Below the pieces are notes generated by a model. The model was not told the DNA's origin and searched no databases. It was given only the letters and a program-made list of their open reading frames with translations. 45,672 nucleotides of DNA from Clostridia bacterium (lineage in GTDB: Bacteria; Bacillota; Clostridia; TANB77; CAG-508). Below are positions 6,656 to 14,198 of the stretch, one piece after another (position 1 is the stretch's first letter; each line of letters opens with the position of its first letter). The stretch covers positions 1-45,672 of the forward strand of contig JAFQSS010000021.1 in NCBI GenBank assembly GCA_017409455.1. The letters run 5' to 3'. Position numbers and translations under genes: made by a program.

Positions 6656-7000
6656 TTATAAATTAAACTTTGCACAAAATGTTTTCTTCTTATATATAAA
6701 CTTAAAAATTATAAATATAAAATTTTTATAAATGTACATATTTGTATTTTTAGGTCTATCCCCCCTACTTCGCTGTTTTTTTTGGAGATTAAAAAAAATA
6801 GTATTATAGTCTTTAGGCATAATATCAAGTATTTTACCATCTTTAATTATTTTTTTGCCTAATACCTTTAAATCTTCAATATTATTACTTTTTCCATTCA
6901 CTTGTTCAGCTTGAGTTGCTAAAATCTGTTCATAAGTATATTTTAATAATGTAAGTTTTTCTTGTCTAACTTCATCTGCAGCATCATTGCTGTCTAGCAT
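6656..7000 (-). CDS. Hypothetical protein, possibly a gene fragment
   Basis: 114 residues. The first 85 or so look like real protein (DAADEVRQEKLTLLKYTYEQ, then LKVLGKKIIKDGKILDIMPK), while the last 25 (NFIFIIFKFIYKKKTF) look like AT-rich read-through. There is no good ribosome site before the ATG. It may be the remnant of a longer gene whose ends were lost. It has a minus-strand TATAAT-like box upstream (near 7020). No family recognised. A XerD-arm-like sequence (6670-6680) lies inside its 3' end. Confidence 0.35.
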   Translation of the reverse strand: MLDSNDAADEVRQEKLTLLKYTYEQILATQAEQVNGKSNNIEDLKVLGKKIIKDGKILDIMPKDYNTIFFNLQKKQRSRGDRPKNTNMYIYKNFIFIIFKFIYKKKTFCAKFNL

Positions 7001-7037
7001 ATATTCTAAATTGTGTCCATTATATTAATAAACAATA

Positions 7038-7074
7038 AAAAAGATTCCAAAGATAGGATCCAAGGAATCTTTTT
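7038..7074 (-). terminator. Terminator of the ABC exporter operon
   Basis: A symmetric stem (AAAAAGATTCC at 7038-7048 with GGAATCTTTTT at 7064-7074) directly after the permease stop codon, with U-runs on both strands. Confidence 0.85.
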
Positions 7075-7076
7075 TA

Positions 7077-8537
7077 TTATATATTTTTTATATCTTTATT
7101 ATTAAAATTTATGAATGTTATAAGCAATATTATTGTTCCCCAAACAAAACACATAGTCAAAGAAAATTCTAAACTCAAATATTCAACTTCTGGTAATTTA
7201 CCATATAAATATTTAACAAAATCCCAGTTGACAGAAATTAAATATTTAAAAAATTCGGTATTATCCTTTAAGCTAATTATATTTTTGGATAGATATATTA
7301 GCATCCCTAAAAAAATAGAAAGTGAGGAATTACTTGAAGCACAACTTATAAATAATGAAAAGCATAAAAGGATTAAATACATAGGAAATTTGGCTATAAA
7401 TATTTTGGTTACATTTATTAAAACATTTGTTGTTTGTACTTCATTAGTATTGAAATTATACTGAATTATAGGAACGACATAATCTTCAAAACTATAAACT
7501 AATCCTCCTATAATGAATTGTACAAAAATAATTAAAATATTTAAAATAATAATTAAAATAATTATAGCAATTATTTTAGATAACAAGATTTTCCATCTTT
7601 TATAAGGTTTTACCAATAATAATTTTATAGTCCCCCTATTAAATTCATCACTTATTGAAGCTGTTCCAATAATAACAATTGTTAAGATTATTAGTAATTC
7701 ATAATATTCTAAAGAGTTGTTTAACATATCTCTTGCATTATCAAGTTCTAGTATAGGAATATTATTATATATTTTATATTCTAATTCTTTTACATTAGCT
7801 TTAATCTTATTATATTGTAATCTTTCACTATAATTATATTCTTCTATTTTTTTGGTATAAGATTCTAGTATTATTCTTTGATTTTTATATTCTTTTAATA
7901 ATGTATTTTGCTCACCTTTTTCATGATTTATTTTTTGAGTTAATCTAATTTTTAAAAATTCTATATCAAATTCATGTTGATTTATTTGATTTTGAATAAA
8001 TTGTTTCTGCTCAACATTTTTTTCATTTTGCATATTTTTTTCTAATTTTTCAATTTCTTTTTCTAATTCTATTATTTCATTAGTAACAAACTTTTCCCAA
8101 TTGTCATCTTTTAATGGTTTTAAAAATTCATTATAATTTTTCTGCAGTTCCGCTTGTTTTCCTTTATCTTTAATTTGATATGTATAAATATTAATTTCTT
8201 TTATAAGGTTCTCTATTTTAGCTTCGTTTTTAACTATTACTTGTTCCTGCCAAGATCCTATAGGATATTCGCTCATTAGATTTATAAGCTCTAATTTGGA
8301 TTTTGTTTTAATGTAATCGTCTATATCTTTATTTATATCTAATTCATTTATTTTATTAGTTAAATTTATCTTTTCTTGCTGCCTAGCCTCTTCTGTGTGA
8401 TCTATTATAATTCCACCATATATACTTGTACCAATAATTGTATTTGCTACTATTATAATTGATAATAAAGCCAATAATATATATATAGTTTTATTTTTTA
8501 AAATTTTAATAATTTCATTTTTTATTAGTTTAATCAA
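7077..8537 (-). CDS. ABC-2 type exporter permease with a long coiled coil
   Basis: 486 residues. One N-terminal span (about 18-40), then a long extracytoplasmic Glu/Lys-rich coiled coil (about 50-265), then five or so C-terminal spans (from about 275). This is the ABC-2 membrane subunit layout used for bacteriocin/antibiotic immunity and some sodium exporters, where the extracellular loop is large. It starts at a TTG that overlaps the end of the ATPase gene by 8 bp, with AGGAGG inside that gene, so the two subunits are translationally coupled. The substrate cannot be read from sequence; a role in defence against a peptide is plausible given the family. Confidence 0.85.
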   Translation of the reverse strand: MIKLIKNEIIKILKNKTIYILLALLSIIIVANTIIGTSIYGGIIIDHTEEARQQEKINLTNKINELDINKDIDDYIKTKSKLELINLMSEYPIGSWQEQVIVKNEAKIENLIKEINIYTYQIKDKGKQAELQKNYNEFLKPLKDDNWEKFVTNEIIELEKEIEKLEKNMQNEKNVEQKQFIQNQINQHEFDIEFLKIRLTQKINHEKGEQNTLLKEYKNQRIILESYTKKIEEYNYSERLQYNKIKANVKELEYKIYNNIPILELDNARDMLNNSLEYYELLIILTIVIIGTASISDEFNRGTIKLLLVKPYKRWKILLSKIIAIIILIIILNILIIFVQFIIGGLVYSFEDYVVPIIQYNFNTNEVQTTNVLINVTKIFIAKFPMYLILLCFSLFISCASSNSSLSIFLGMLIYLSKNIISLKDNTEFFKYLISVNWDFVKYLYGKLPEVEYLSLEFSLTMCFVWGTIILLITFINFNNKDIKNI

Positions 8538-9444
8538 TGTTATTTCCTCCTATCTTTTTTAAAAAAACATCTTCTAATTTTATTTCTTTTTTTGTAATAG
8601 TATATATAATTAATTCATTTTTTTCTAATTCTTTTGTAATAATAGGAAGTTCTTCTTTATTTATGTATATTTTAATATGTTTATTATCTAAAATTATATA
8701 TTGATTTTTAATTATATTTTTTAATTTACTTGAATCATCAACTTCAAAAATATAACATTCTTTCATTGTTTCATTTTTTAATTTTTCAATATCTGTTTCT
8801 TCTACTATTATTCCGTTTTTTATAATACAAACTTTATCACACATATTTTCCAACTCACTTAAATTATGACTTGAAACTAATATTCCAATTTTCTCTTCAT
8901 AAGCTAATTTTTTTAATAAATTTCTTATATCAATAATACCTTCTGGATCTAATCCATTAGTTGGTTCATCTAAAATCAATAAATTAGGCTTATGCAATAT
9001 TGCTTGTGCAATTCCCAGTCTTTGTCGCATACCTAATGAATATTTTGATACTTTATCATATATCCTTTTTTCTAAACCTACTAATTTTACAACTTCAGAT
9101 ATTCTATCATCAGTGATTTTATCATAATAATTTTGGGAAAGTTTTAAATTATTATATCCAGACATATACATATATAAATCTGGATTTTCAACTATAGTCC
9201 CTACATTTTTAATTGCATTTACAAAGTCTTTTTTTATATCATATCCGTTTATGATTACAGAACCTTTCGTAATTTTTTGTAATCCTAATATTAATTTTAT
9301 TGTTGTAGTTTTTCCTGCTCCATTTGGTCCAATAAACCCAACAATTTCTCCTCTTTGCACTTCTAAAGAAATGCCTTTTAAGATTTGTTTTTTTCTTATT
9401 TTTTTATGTAAATCATTACATTTTAATATTAGCTTTTCCATCAT
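8530..9444 (-). CDS. ABC transporter ATP-binding protein, BcrA-like
   Basis: 304 residues, with Walker A GPNGAGKT (about 39-46), Q-loop region, signature SLGMRQRLGIAQA, Walker B LLILDEPTNGLDPEG and H-loop SSHNLSELE. The roughly 85-residue C-terminal extension is usual for the drug/lantibiotic-resistance (DrrA/BcrA/LanF) branch. It pairs with the ABC-2 permease downstream. The gene is transcribed divergently from the Spo0A-like regulator, and both promoters carry the same GTTACA element, so they are likely induced together. The ribosome site is GGAGGT, 6 nt before tandem ATGs. Confidence 0.93.
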   Translation of the reverse strand: MMEKLILKCNDLHKKIRKKQILKGISLEVQRGEIVGFIGPNGAGKTTTIKLILGLQKITKGSVIINGYDIKKDFVNAIKNVGTIVENPDLYMYMSGYNNLKLSQNYYDKITDDRISEVVKLVGLEKRIYDKVSKYSLGMRQRLGIAQAILHKPNLLILDEPTNGLDPEGIIDIRNLLKKLAYEEKIGILVSSHNLSELENMCDKVCIIKNGIIVEETDIEKLKNETMKECYIFEVDDSSKLKNIIKNQYIILDNKHIKIYINKEELPIITKELEKNELIIYTITKKEIKLEDVFLKKIGGNNID

Positions 9445-9458
9445 TATACCTCCTATAC

Positions 9459-9533
9459 GATAGAGAATGTATTTTAAAAAAAGTTACAAAATTTCTATTT
9501 ATTTGTAACTTTTTCTTTTTTTATTTCTCTATC
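9459..9533. promoter_or_regulatory. Symmetric divergent promoter with a repeated GTTACA element
   Basis: Two nested inverted repeats: GATAGAGAA / TTCTCTATC (9459-9467 with 9525-9533) and AAGTTACAAA / TTTGTAACTT near the centre. On the plus strand GTTACA (9483-9488), 17 bp, TAACTT (9506-9511) faces the Spo0A-like gene. On the minus strand the same string, GTTACA (9509-9504), 17 bp, TAACTT (9486-9481), faces the ABC exporter. Each -35-like box overlaps the -10-like box of the opposite promoter. A closely similar element precedes the gene at 12414. Confidence 0.6.
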
Positions 9534-9560
9534 ATTTGAACTTATTTCGGAGGTACAATA

Positions 9561-10208
9561 ATGAAAGTGTTATTAATAACAAATCAAGTAAAAACAATAA
9601 CTATTATTACTAATTATATAAATTTAAACATTAAAGATATTACTATATTAATTGCTAATGATATAAAATCTGCTAAATTAATACTTAGTGAACATAATGT
9701 AAATGTAATTATATGTGAATCTACAATATTCAATATAAAGTATCAAAAAACTTTTGCATTTATACCTATTATCTTAATACATAGCTTTAATAATGCAAAT
9801 TTTACACATAATTTCAAATATGTTTCTCTTGACAATCTCTCTGTTCTTTCGTCTTATCTACAAGATTTTATGACTTTATCTACTAACATTAAAGACACAA
9901 AAGAATTAATATTTAAACATTTAATACAAATTGGATTTAATATAAAACATAACGGAACTAAATATATTGCAGAGTCAATAATACTTTTAAAATATTACTG
10001 TAAAGTTAATTATATTAAAGATATTTATTCAATTATTGCTAGAAAACATAATACTACTAGTAATAATATAAAATCTAATATTCTAAAATCAATTAATTAC
10101 ATGTATTGTGAAACAGATTTTTCAATTATCCAAAAGTATTTCTCTTTAATTGATGATATAAAGCCTACTCCTAAACAAATTATTTTAACTGTATTAAAGA
10201 AAATTTAA
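9561..10208 (+). CDS. Spo0A-like regulator with a degenerate receiver domain
   Basis: 215 residues. The C-terminal half (about 110-215) matches the Spo0A effector domain in order and motif: a helix IKHNGTKYIAESIIL (compare the Spo0A IKGYQYLRDAI segment), YSIIARKHNTTSNNIKSNI (compare IAKKYNTTPSRVERAI), and TPKQIILTVLKKI at the end. The N-terminal half keeps a receiver-like beta-alpha pattern, but the acidic pair is TN (7-8) and the phospho-acceptor position aligns with Glu53 (VIICES). It is therefore probably a pseudo-receiver that does not accept phosphate. It is shorter than Spo0A (about 265) and cannot be the master regulator itself. Its divergence from the ABC exporter suggests it controls that operon. 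Confidence 0.75.
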   Translation: MKVLLITNQVKTITIITNYINLNIKDITILIANDIKSAKLILSEHNVNVIICESTIFNIKYQKTFAFIPIILIHSFNNANFTHNFKYVSLDNLSVLSSYLQDFMTLSTNIKDTKELIFKHLIQIGFNIKHNGTKYIAESIILLKYYCKVNYIKDIYSIIARKHNTTSNNIKSNILKSINYMYCETDFSIIQKYFSLIDDIKPTPKQIILTVLKKI

Positions 10209-10383
10209 AATAAATTTATTTGTCGAATTTTCCTCTTCTTTCACCTTTTATGGAATTATATGGAAATATTTATTATATTATTTATAGCACTCGCAAGAGT
10301 GTTGTGCTAAATAAGGAGATTTAATTAGATCTTCTTATGGCAACTATTACAGAACACCCCCACTTTCTAAGGAGGAAAGCATT
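10209..10383 (+). promoter_or_regulatory. Leader region with a 0A-type box and a hairpin
   Basis: TTTGTCGAA at 10219-10227 equals the consensus Spo0A-binding box and lies just after the Spo0A-like gene. A hairpin follows at 10286-10308 (CACTC GCAA GAGTG inside AGCAC/GTGCT), then the AAGGAGGAA ribosome site of the next gene. A promoter is likely near 10265-10285 but I cannot fix its boxes. The 0A box could be bound by Spo0A or by the neighbour. Confidence 0.4.
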
Positions 10384-10887
10384 ATGTTGAAATTCACAAA
10401 GAAAACCCTTATTAGCTTGTGCATGGCTTTGGCTTTGATGGTCACTGCCGCAGTCCCTGCATTTGCTGCCGAAGTCACACATAATGTGGCTGCTGAACCT
10501 GCTGTTTCGACAGCTAACTTAACTGTATCTCCTGAAGATATGGCGTTAGAAGATGTTGCAGAAAAAGATGCTCAAACCAGAGGTACTCTTTCTGGTTACG
10601 GCTCTACTACCGCTCCCAAAAGCGGCAGTGGTTCGTTTATCGTTAATGTCAACGGCTCTTGGAGTGCTTGGGCTGGATGTACTCTTAAAACTAGCGGTTT
10701 CTCTTCTAATGCCACCATCAAGATTACAGTTAAGTATGGTGACAGCGAAAAATGTACTAAGATTCTCGGTCCTAAGAACGAAGTAACAAACATCCCCATC
10801 TGGGGTGTAAGTGCTGGTGGATACACGATCGAATATGAAGTCCAAAATAGTTCTACCAACGGAACTATTCAGGTTTGGATTTATTAA
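10384..10887 (+). CDS. Secreted protein of atypical composition, unknown
   Basis: 167 residues. A classic signal peptide (MLKFTKK, then LISLCMALALMVTAAVPAFA, cleavage expected after AFAA at about 29) precedes a mature Ser/Thr/Gly-rich domain, beta in character (SGSFIVNVNGSWSAWAGCTLKT ... TIEYEVQNSSTNGTIQVWIY) with two cysteines. GC content and codon choice (GCT, GTC, CCC, GGC common) are plainly different from the AT-rich neighbours, suggesting transfer. It has its own ribosome site, hairpin leader and terminator, so it is a stand-alone unit. I do not recognise the fold; a small extracellular beta-sandwich is a guess. Confidence 0.8.
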   Translation: MLKFTKKTLISLCMALALMVTAAVPAFAAEVTHNVAAEPAVSTANLTVSPEDMALEDVAEKDAQTRGTLSGYGSTTAPKSGSGSFIVNVNGSWSAWAGCTLKTSGFSSNATIKITVKYGDSEKCTKILGPKNEVTNIPIWGVSAGGYTIEYEVQNSSTNGTIQVWIY

Positions 10888-10940
10888 AAGTTATCAGCAA
10901 TTTGTTCGTAATTAATTAAATTGGGGTGTTCTGCAATAGG

Positions 10941-10960
10941 AGGGGTTCTTTTGAACCCCT
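10941..10960. terminator. Terminator between the secreted-protein gene and the anti-sigma gene
   Basis: Perfect 8-bp stem AGGGGTTC / GAACCCCT with a TTTT loop, followed by CATTTCTT on the plus strand. It lies between convergent genes and can serve the plus-strand unit. Confidence 0.75.
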
Positions 10961-10966
10961 CATTTC

Positions 10967-11656
10967 TTATATATCTACTATAATTGCATCATATTCTTGC
11001 AAACTCTTAATAATGTCTTCTTTCTTTTTCCCTATATATACATTCTCATTCATATATAATTTTTCATTTTCTATTTTCATATTTGAATTAGAATTTGTAT
11101 TTTCCCAATTACTTTTAAACATTTCTAATTCCTTTTCATTTAAACCTGATAAAACAGTTCTTGTGTTTATACATATATTGTCTTTATTAAATGTAAATAT
11201 AACCTTATATTCAATTATTTTATCTTTGTCATTAATCGTATAATTAGCATACATATTTGTTCCATCCATGCCTTTTTGGATATTTCCTGTGTTCATATTA
11301 TATAAAATATATTTCCCATTTTTGTCTTGTACTATTCTATATGTGTTCAATATATTTATAGAAAATGCAGTAATAATAATGCTTATACATATATATATAA
11401 TTACTTTTAATGTTAGTTTTCTTTTTATCTCTTTTATACATTTAATTTCTTTTTCATTATTATTTAATGTTTCTCTCACACTATTTTCTGTGCTAAATAA
11501 AGTATTATTTTTTTTCATTTCTTTAAATACCTTTAAACAATTTTCACATTCTTTTAAGTGTTTCTCTATTTCTTGTTTAGTTTCTTCACTAACAAGCCTT
11601 TCTACATATAAAGGTAATAAATCTTCTATTATATTACAATTTTTATTTGTGTTCAT
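10967..11656 (-). CDS. Membrane anti-sigma factor with zinc-finger N-terminus
   Basis: 229 residues. The N-terminal segment has the anti-sigma zinc-finger pattern, LPLYVERLVS then IEKHLKECENCLKVF (His-x3-Cys-x2-Cys, about residues 33-40). A single span follows (about 82-105) with a C-terminal extracytoplasmic domain of about 120 residues. This is the partner of the ECF sigma gene that it overlaps by 14 bp. It would hold the sigma factor at the membrane until the outer domain senses a signal, perhaps a cell-envelope stress. The ribosome site GGAGGTATT lies inside the sigma gene, so the two are made in coupled amounts. Confidence 0.88.
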   Translation of the reverse strand: MNTNKNCNIIEDLLPLYVERLVSEETKQEIEKHLKECENCLKVFKEMKKNNTLFSTENSVRETLNNNEKEIKCIKEIKRKLTLKVIIYICISIIITAFSINILNTYRIVQDKNGKYILYNMNTGNIQKGMDGTNMYANYTINDKDKIIEYKVIFTFNKDNICINTRTVLSGLNEKELEMFKSNWENTNSNSNMKIENEKLYMNENVYIGKKKEDIIKSLQEYDAIIVDI

Positions 11657-12140
11657 TTGTAATACCTCCTTTTAAAATTTTTTCTAATTTTTTCTTACCT
11701 CTATGGTAAACCACTTTGCACCAGGATTCACTTTTTTCTAAAATTTTTGAAATTTCCTTAAATGAAAATCCTAATAATCTTAAGTAAATTAAATTTTTTG
11801 TAGTTTCATCTAAATCTTGTAACTTTTTATATACTTCAATTCTTTCTTCATCTAAAATAATTTTTTCTTCAAAAGATATTTCTTGTATATCGTTTTCATT
11901 AAATTCACTTACTTTAAATTTTGTTTTTTTCTTAATTTCATTGTAATATAAATGCTTTGCAATTACACATAACCATGTAGATAAAGCACATTTTCCTTTG
12001 AATTTACTTATTTCCTTAATTGCTATACAAAAGGTTTCTTGTGTCAATTCTTCAGATATATCCGTATCAGAGGTTAAACTCATTAAATATTTAAATACTG
12101 TACTATAATATTTCTTACATATCTCATCAATTTCATACAT
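11643..12140 (-). CDS. ECF RNA polymerase sigma factor
   Basis: 165 residues with region 2 (YSTVFKYLMSLTSDTDISEELTQETFCIAIKEI...KGKCALSTWLCVIAKHLYYNEIKKK, about 11-75) and region 4 (LDETTKNLIYLRLLGFSFKEISKILEKSESWCKVVYHRGKKKLEKIL, about 112-158). It is cotranscribed with its anti-sigma factor. Candidate target promoters are the GTTACA-N16/17-TAnCTT elements at 9483, 9509 (minus) and 12294, all within 3 kb. Its own upstream region (12141-12260) shows no clear copy, so autoregulation is not evident. Confidence 0.92.
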   Translation of the reverse strand: MYEIDEICKKYYSTVFKYLMSLTSDTDISEELTQETFCIAIKEISKFKGKCALSTWLCVIAKHLYYNEIKKKTKFKVSEFNENDIQEISFEEKIILDEERIEVYKKLQDLDETTKNLIYLRLLGFSFKEISKILEKSESWCKVVYHRGKKKLEKILKGGITNEHK

Positions 12141-12270
12141 TCTTATACTCCTTTCTTAAAATTTTATTATCATAACTTGAATTTATAAAATAATTTTTTA
12201 ATATCTATATTATATATTTATTCAATAATATCATAGTATTATAAAAAAATCTATTTTCTTTCTTGTATTG

Positions 12271-12321
12271 TTAGAGAAAATTTTTAAAAGAAAGTTACAA
12301 AAAATAGTTTTATCATATCTT
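12271..12321 (+). promoter_or_regulatory. Promoter-like element of the caspase-like gene
   Basis: TAGAGAAAATTTTTAAAAG is followed by AAGTTACAA: GTTACA at 12294-12299, 16 bp, then TATCTT at 12316-12321. It shares the TAGAGAA block and the GTTACA core with both halves of the divergent promoter at 9459-9533. The rest of 12141-12413 is AT-rich and holds no gene. Two AAGGAGG ribosome sites occur at 12373 and 12401; only the second is followed by a proper start. Confidence 0.5.
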
Positions 12322-12413
12322 TTCCTATCTTTTTTATTATATTTTATCAAATTATGATATAAATTCAGTGAAAGGAGGTAATTTTTATAAATAGTTTTAA
12401 GGAGGTGTAAAAA

Positions 12414-12893
12414 ATGAAATCAAAAAAAATAATTATGACATGTTTGCTAATGCTTATAATATTAGCGACAAGTACAGTATCTTTTGCAGGAACTGGTTAT
12501 GTGTCAGTTCATTGGGAAGAAAGTTCAAGAGAACCGACTTATACATATGCAAAGAAACATTGTGGTTCTATGGGATATACAGTTAAAAGTTGTAATAATT
12601 GGGACAATAATCGAGTTTTAAATCAATTAGATAGGGATAAAATCTTTATAGTACATAGACATGGTTCCCCTGGCCGCCAAACATTTGCTAATTCTACATA
12701 TCTATGTGGAACAGGTGGAAATGGAGGTACATATAAAGATATAAACAGTTTATCAAATGGGTCTTTAAGTAATTTAAGAATTGCGATTTATTATGGTTGT
12801 AGTACAGGAGCAGTATCAAGCACTTATGGTGATATTTGCCAACAAACTGTAAATAAAGGGGCTCAATGTGCAGTTGCTATGAAAAAAATATAA
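12414..12893 (+). CDS. Secreted protein with a caspase-like His/Cys pair, possibly truncated
   Basis: 159 residues. A signal peptide (KKIIMTCLLMLIILATSTVSFA, cleavage near 25) precedes a mature domain. IFIVHRHGSPGRQTF (about 82-96) and LRIAIYYGCSTGA (about 121-133) put a His-Gly and a Gly-Cys at the ends of hydrophobic strands. This is the dyad arrangement of clan CD cysteine peptidases (clostripain, gingipain, caspase type). The protein stops at GAQCAVAMKKI, where homologous folds usually continue, so the C-terminus may be lost. It is preceded by the same promoter-like element as the ABC exporter and Spo0A-like gene. Protease activity is a hypothesis. Confidence 0.7.
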   Translation: MKSKKIIMTCLLMLIILATSTVSFAGTGYVSVHWEESSREPTYTYAKKHCGSMGYTVKSCNNWDNNRVLNQLDRDKIFIVHRHGSPGRQTFANSTYLCGTGGNGGTYKDINSLSNGSLSNLRIAIYYGCSTGAVSSTYGDICQQTVNKGAQCAVAMKKI

Positions 12894-13016
12894 AAATATT
12901 GATAGGGTCTTTCATTTATACTCACTATTTCACGTAAAATGGAATATTATTTTGTGTTGTTCCAACAACCATTTTGTATATTTATTTTTATATAATGTTG
13001 CTACATATTTATTATA

Positions 13017-13208
13017 TTACCCTCTATACTTCTTCCCCTGAATTGACAAATTATAATCTCTCATGTTTTTTTCAACAAAATCTAATGTAATCTCTCCTTT
13101 TCTTCTCTGTCTCTTGCTAATAATAACTTAGCATATACCATTCTACCTTTTGTAAACAGCTATTAATTCTTCAAAACTCCCCTCTCTCCTACTCTGCTTA
13201 ATTTTGCA
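13017..13208 (-). pseudogene. Decayed protein-coding remnant
   Basis: On the minus strand, coding-like stretches sit in different frames. VCKIKQSRREGSFEELIAVYKR is followed by a stop, then MVYAKLLLARDREEKERLH in a second frame, then RRKGEITLDFVEKNMRDYN to a stop at 13017 in a third. The uneven but protein-like residue choice suggests a gene tail broken by small indels. I cannot name the family. Nothing else is visible in 12894-13016. Confidence 0.35.
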
Positions 13209-13215
13209 GACAATC

Positions 13216-13247
13216 AAAAAGAGCTAATAAATTAATTAGCTCTTTTT
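13216..13247 (-). terminator. Bidirectional terminator after the iron-transport gene
   Basis: Stem AAAAAGAGCTAAT with ATTAGCTCTTTTT and U-runs on both strands, just downstream of the stop codon at 13283. Confidence 0.8.
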
Positions 13248-13282
13248 AGTTACTTTTTTTCAAGTAAATTACGTTTGAAATT

Positions 13283-14170
13283 TTATATTGAATCTATTCC
13301 AAGTAAATTTTTTGCAAGAGCTCCTATTATATATGAAATTACTGCAACCGATAAAGAAATTATTGCCATGGTTGCAAAATTTTTAAAGAAAGGTTCTTCT
13401 TTTGCTACTGATATGTAGTAATTAAAAAACATAATTATTAATATTACTGTAGCTATCATGATAGCAAATGCCATTATATACATATGTGCCGGAAGTAACA
13501 AATACGGCAATACAAGTAATGTAACAGTTATAAGATATGCCACGCCTGTGTAAACACTTGATTTTAAAGCCTTAGGGTTATTATCCGCTCTTTCTGCTAA
13601 ATAGTTGGATGCAGTCATAGAAAGTGTTGCAGATATACCTGTTATTATTCCTGTTAAAGCAACTAACCTTGTATTCGCTAATGCAAAAGTTACACCCGCA
13701 ATTGCACCAGTTAATTCTACTAAAGCATCATTTAAACCTAATACCATTGCTCCTATATAATTTAATCTTTCTTCATCTATCATATTGTATAATTCTTTTT
13801 CGTGTCTTCTTTCATCTTCTAACATTTTAGCTGCTTCTGGTAATTCTTCCATTATTTTTTCATATTCATGTTGTGCTAAATTTTCTTTTTTCTGCATTGT
13901 CTTTATAGCAAATGTAATTCCCATAACAATTGCAAGAATTTTAAATTTCAAAATTGATAATTTACTTGGTTTTAGATCAATCTTTGTAATACTTTTCCAT
14001 ACTTCTGCATGTTTTTTCTCATCTTTTGCCATTTGCATTAATATTTTTTTGTTTTCTTCATTTTTTTCTTTTTGGGCCATAAATTCATATAAGATGGCAC
14101 CTTGTTCCTCATCAATTTGTGCCTTTTTTATCAATTTCATTAGTTCATTGCTTATTTGTTCTTTACTCAT
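13283..14170 (-). CDS. Ferritin-like domain fused to a VIT1/CCC1 transporter
   Basis: 295 residues. The N-terminal part is a rubrerythrin/ferritin-like helical bundle with Glu and His metal-type motifs (DEEQGAILYEFMAQKE near 17-32, KDEKKHAEVW near 50-60, EDERRHEKELYNMIDEE near 118-135). The C-terminal part has about five spans of the VIT1/CCC1 iron/manganese transporter family (NYIGAMVLGLNDALVELTGAIAGVTFAL, then TASNYLAERAD). This is the membrane-bound-ferritin architecture: the bundle probably loads Fe2+ for export. The frame is open to 14257, but GGGGAGAAATAT precedes the ATG at 14170 and the longer form overlaps the upstream gene, so 14170 is the start. Confidence 0.9.
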   Translation of the reverse strand: MSKEQISNELMKLIKKAQIDEEQGAILYEFMAQKEKNEENKKILMQMAKDEKKHAEVWKSITKIDLKPSKLSILKFKILAIVMGITFAIKTMQKKENLAQHEYEKIMEELPEAAKMLEDERRHEKELYNMIDEERLNYIGAMVLGLNDALVELTGAIAGVTFALANTRLVALTGIITGISATLSMTASNYLAERADNNPKALKSSVYTGVAYLITVTLLVLPYLLLPAHMYIMAFAIMIATVILIIMFFNYYISVAKEEPFFKNFATMAIISLSVAVISYIIGALAKNLLGIDSI

Positions 14171-14198
14171 ATATTTCTCCCCATTCTCAATCATAATT

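Noticed and set aside
10286-10308. CIRCE (HrcA) operator
   Set aside because: AGCACTC and GAGTG are present, but the spacer is 4 nt instead of 9 and the right arm is interrupted. No heat-shock gene follows. Treated as a leader hairpin.
10546-10859. Long open frames on both strands inside the secreted-protein gene (minus 10546-10845, plus 10553-10786, minus 10596-10859)
   Set aside because: They overlap a gene with a clear signal peptide, ribosome site and terminator. The open frames come from its higher GC content, and none has a ribosome site or family features.
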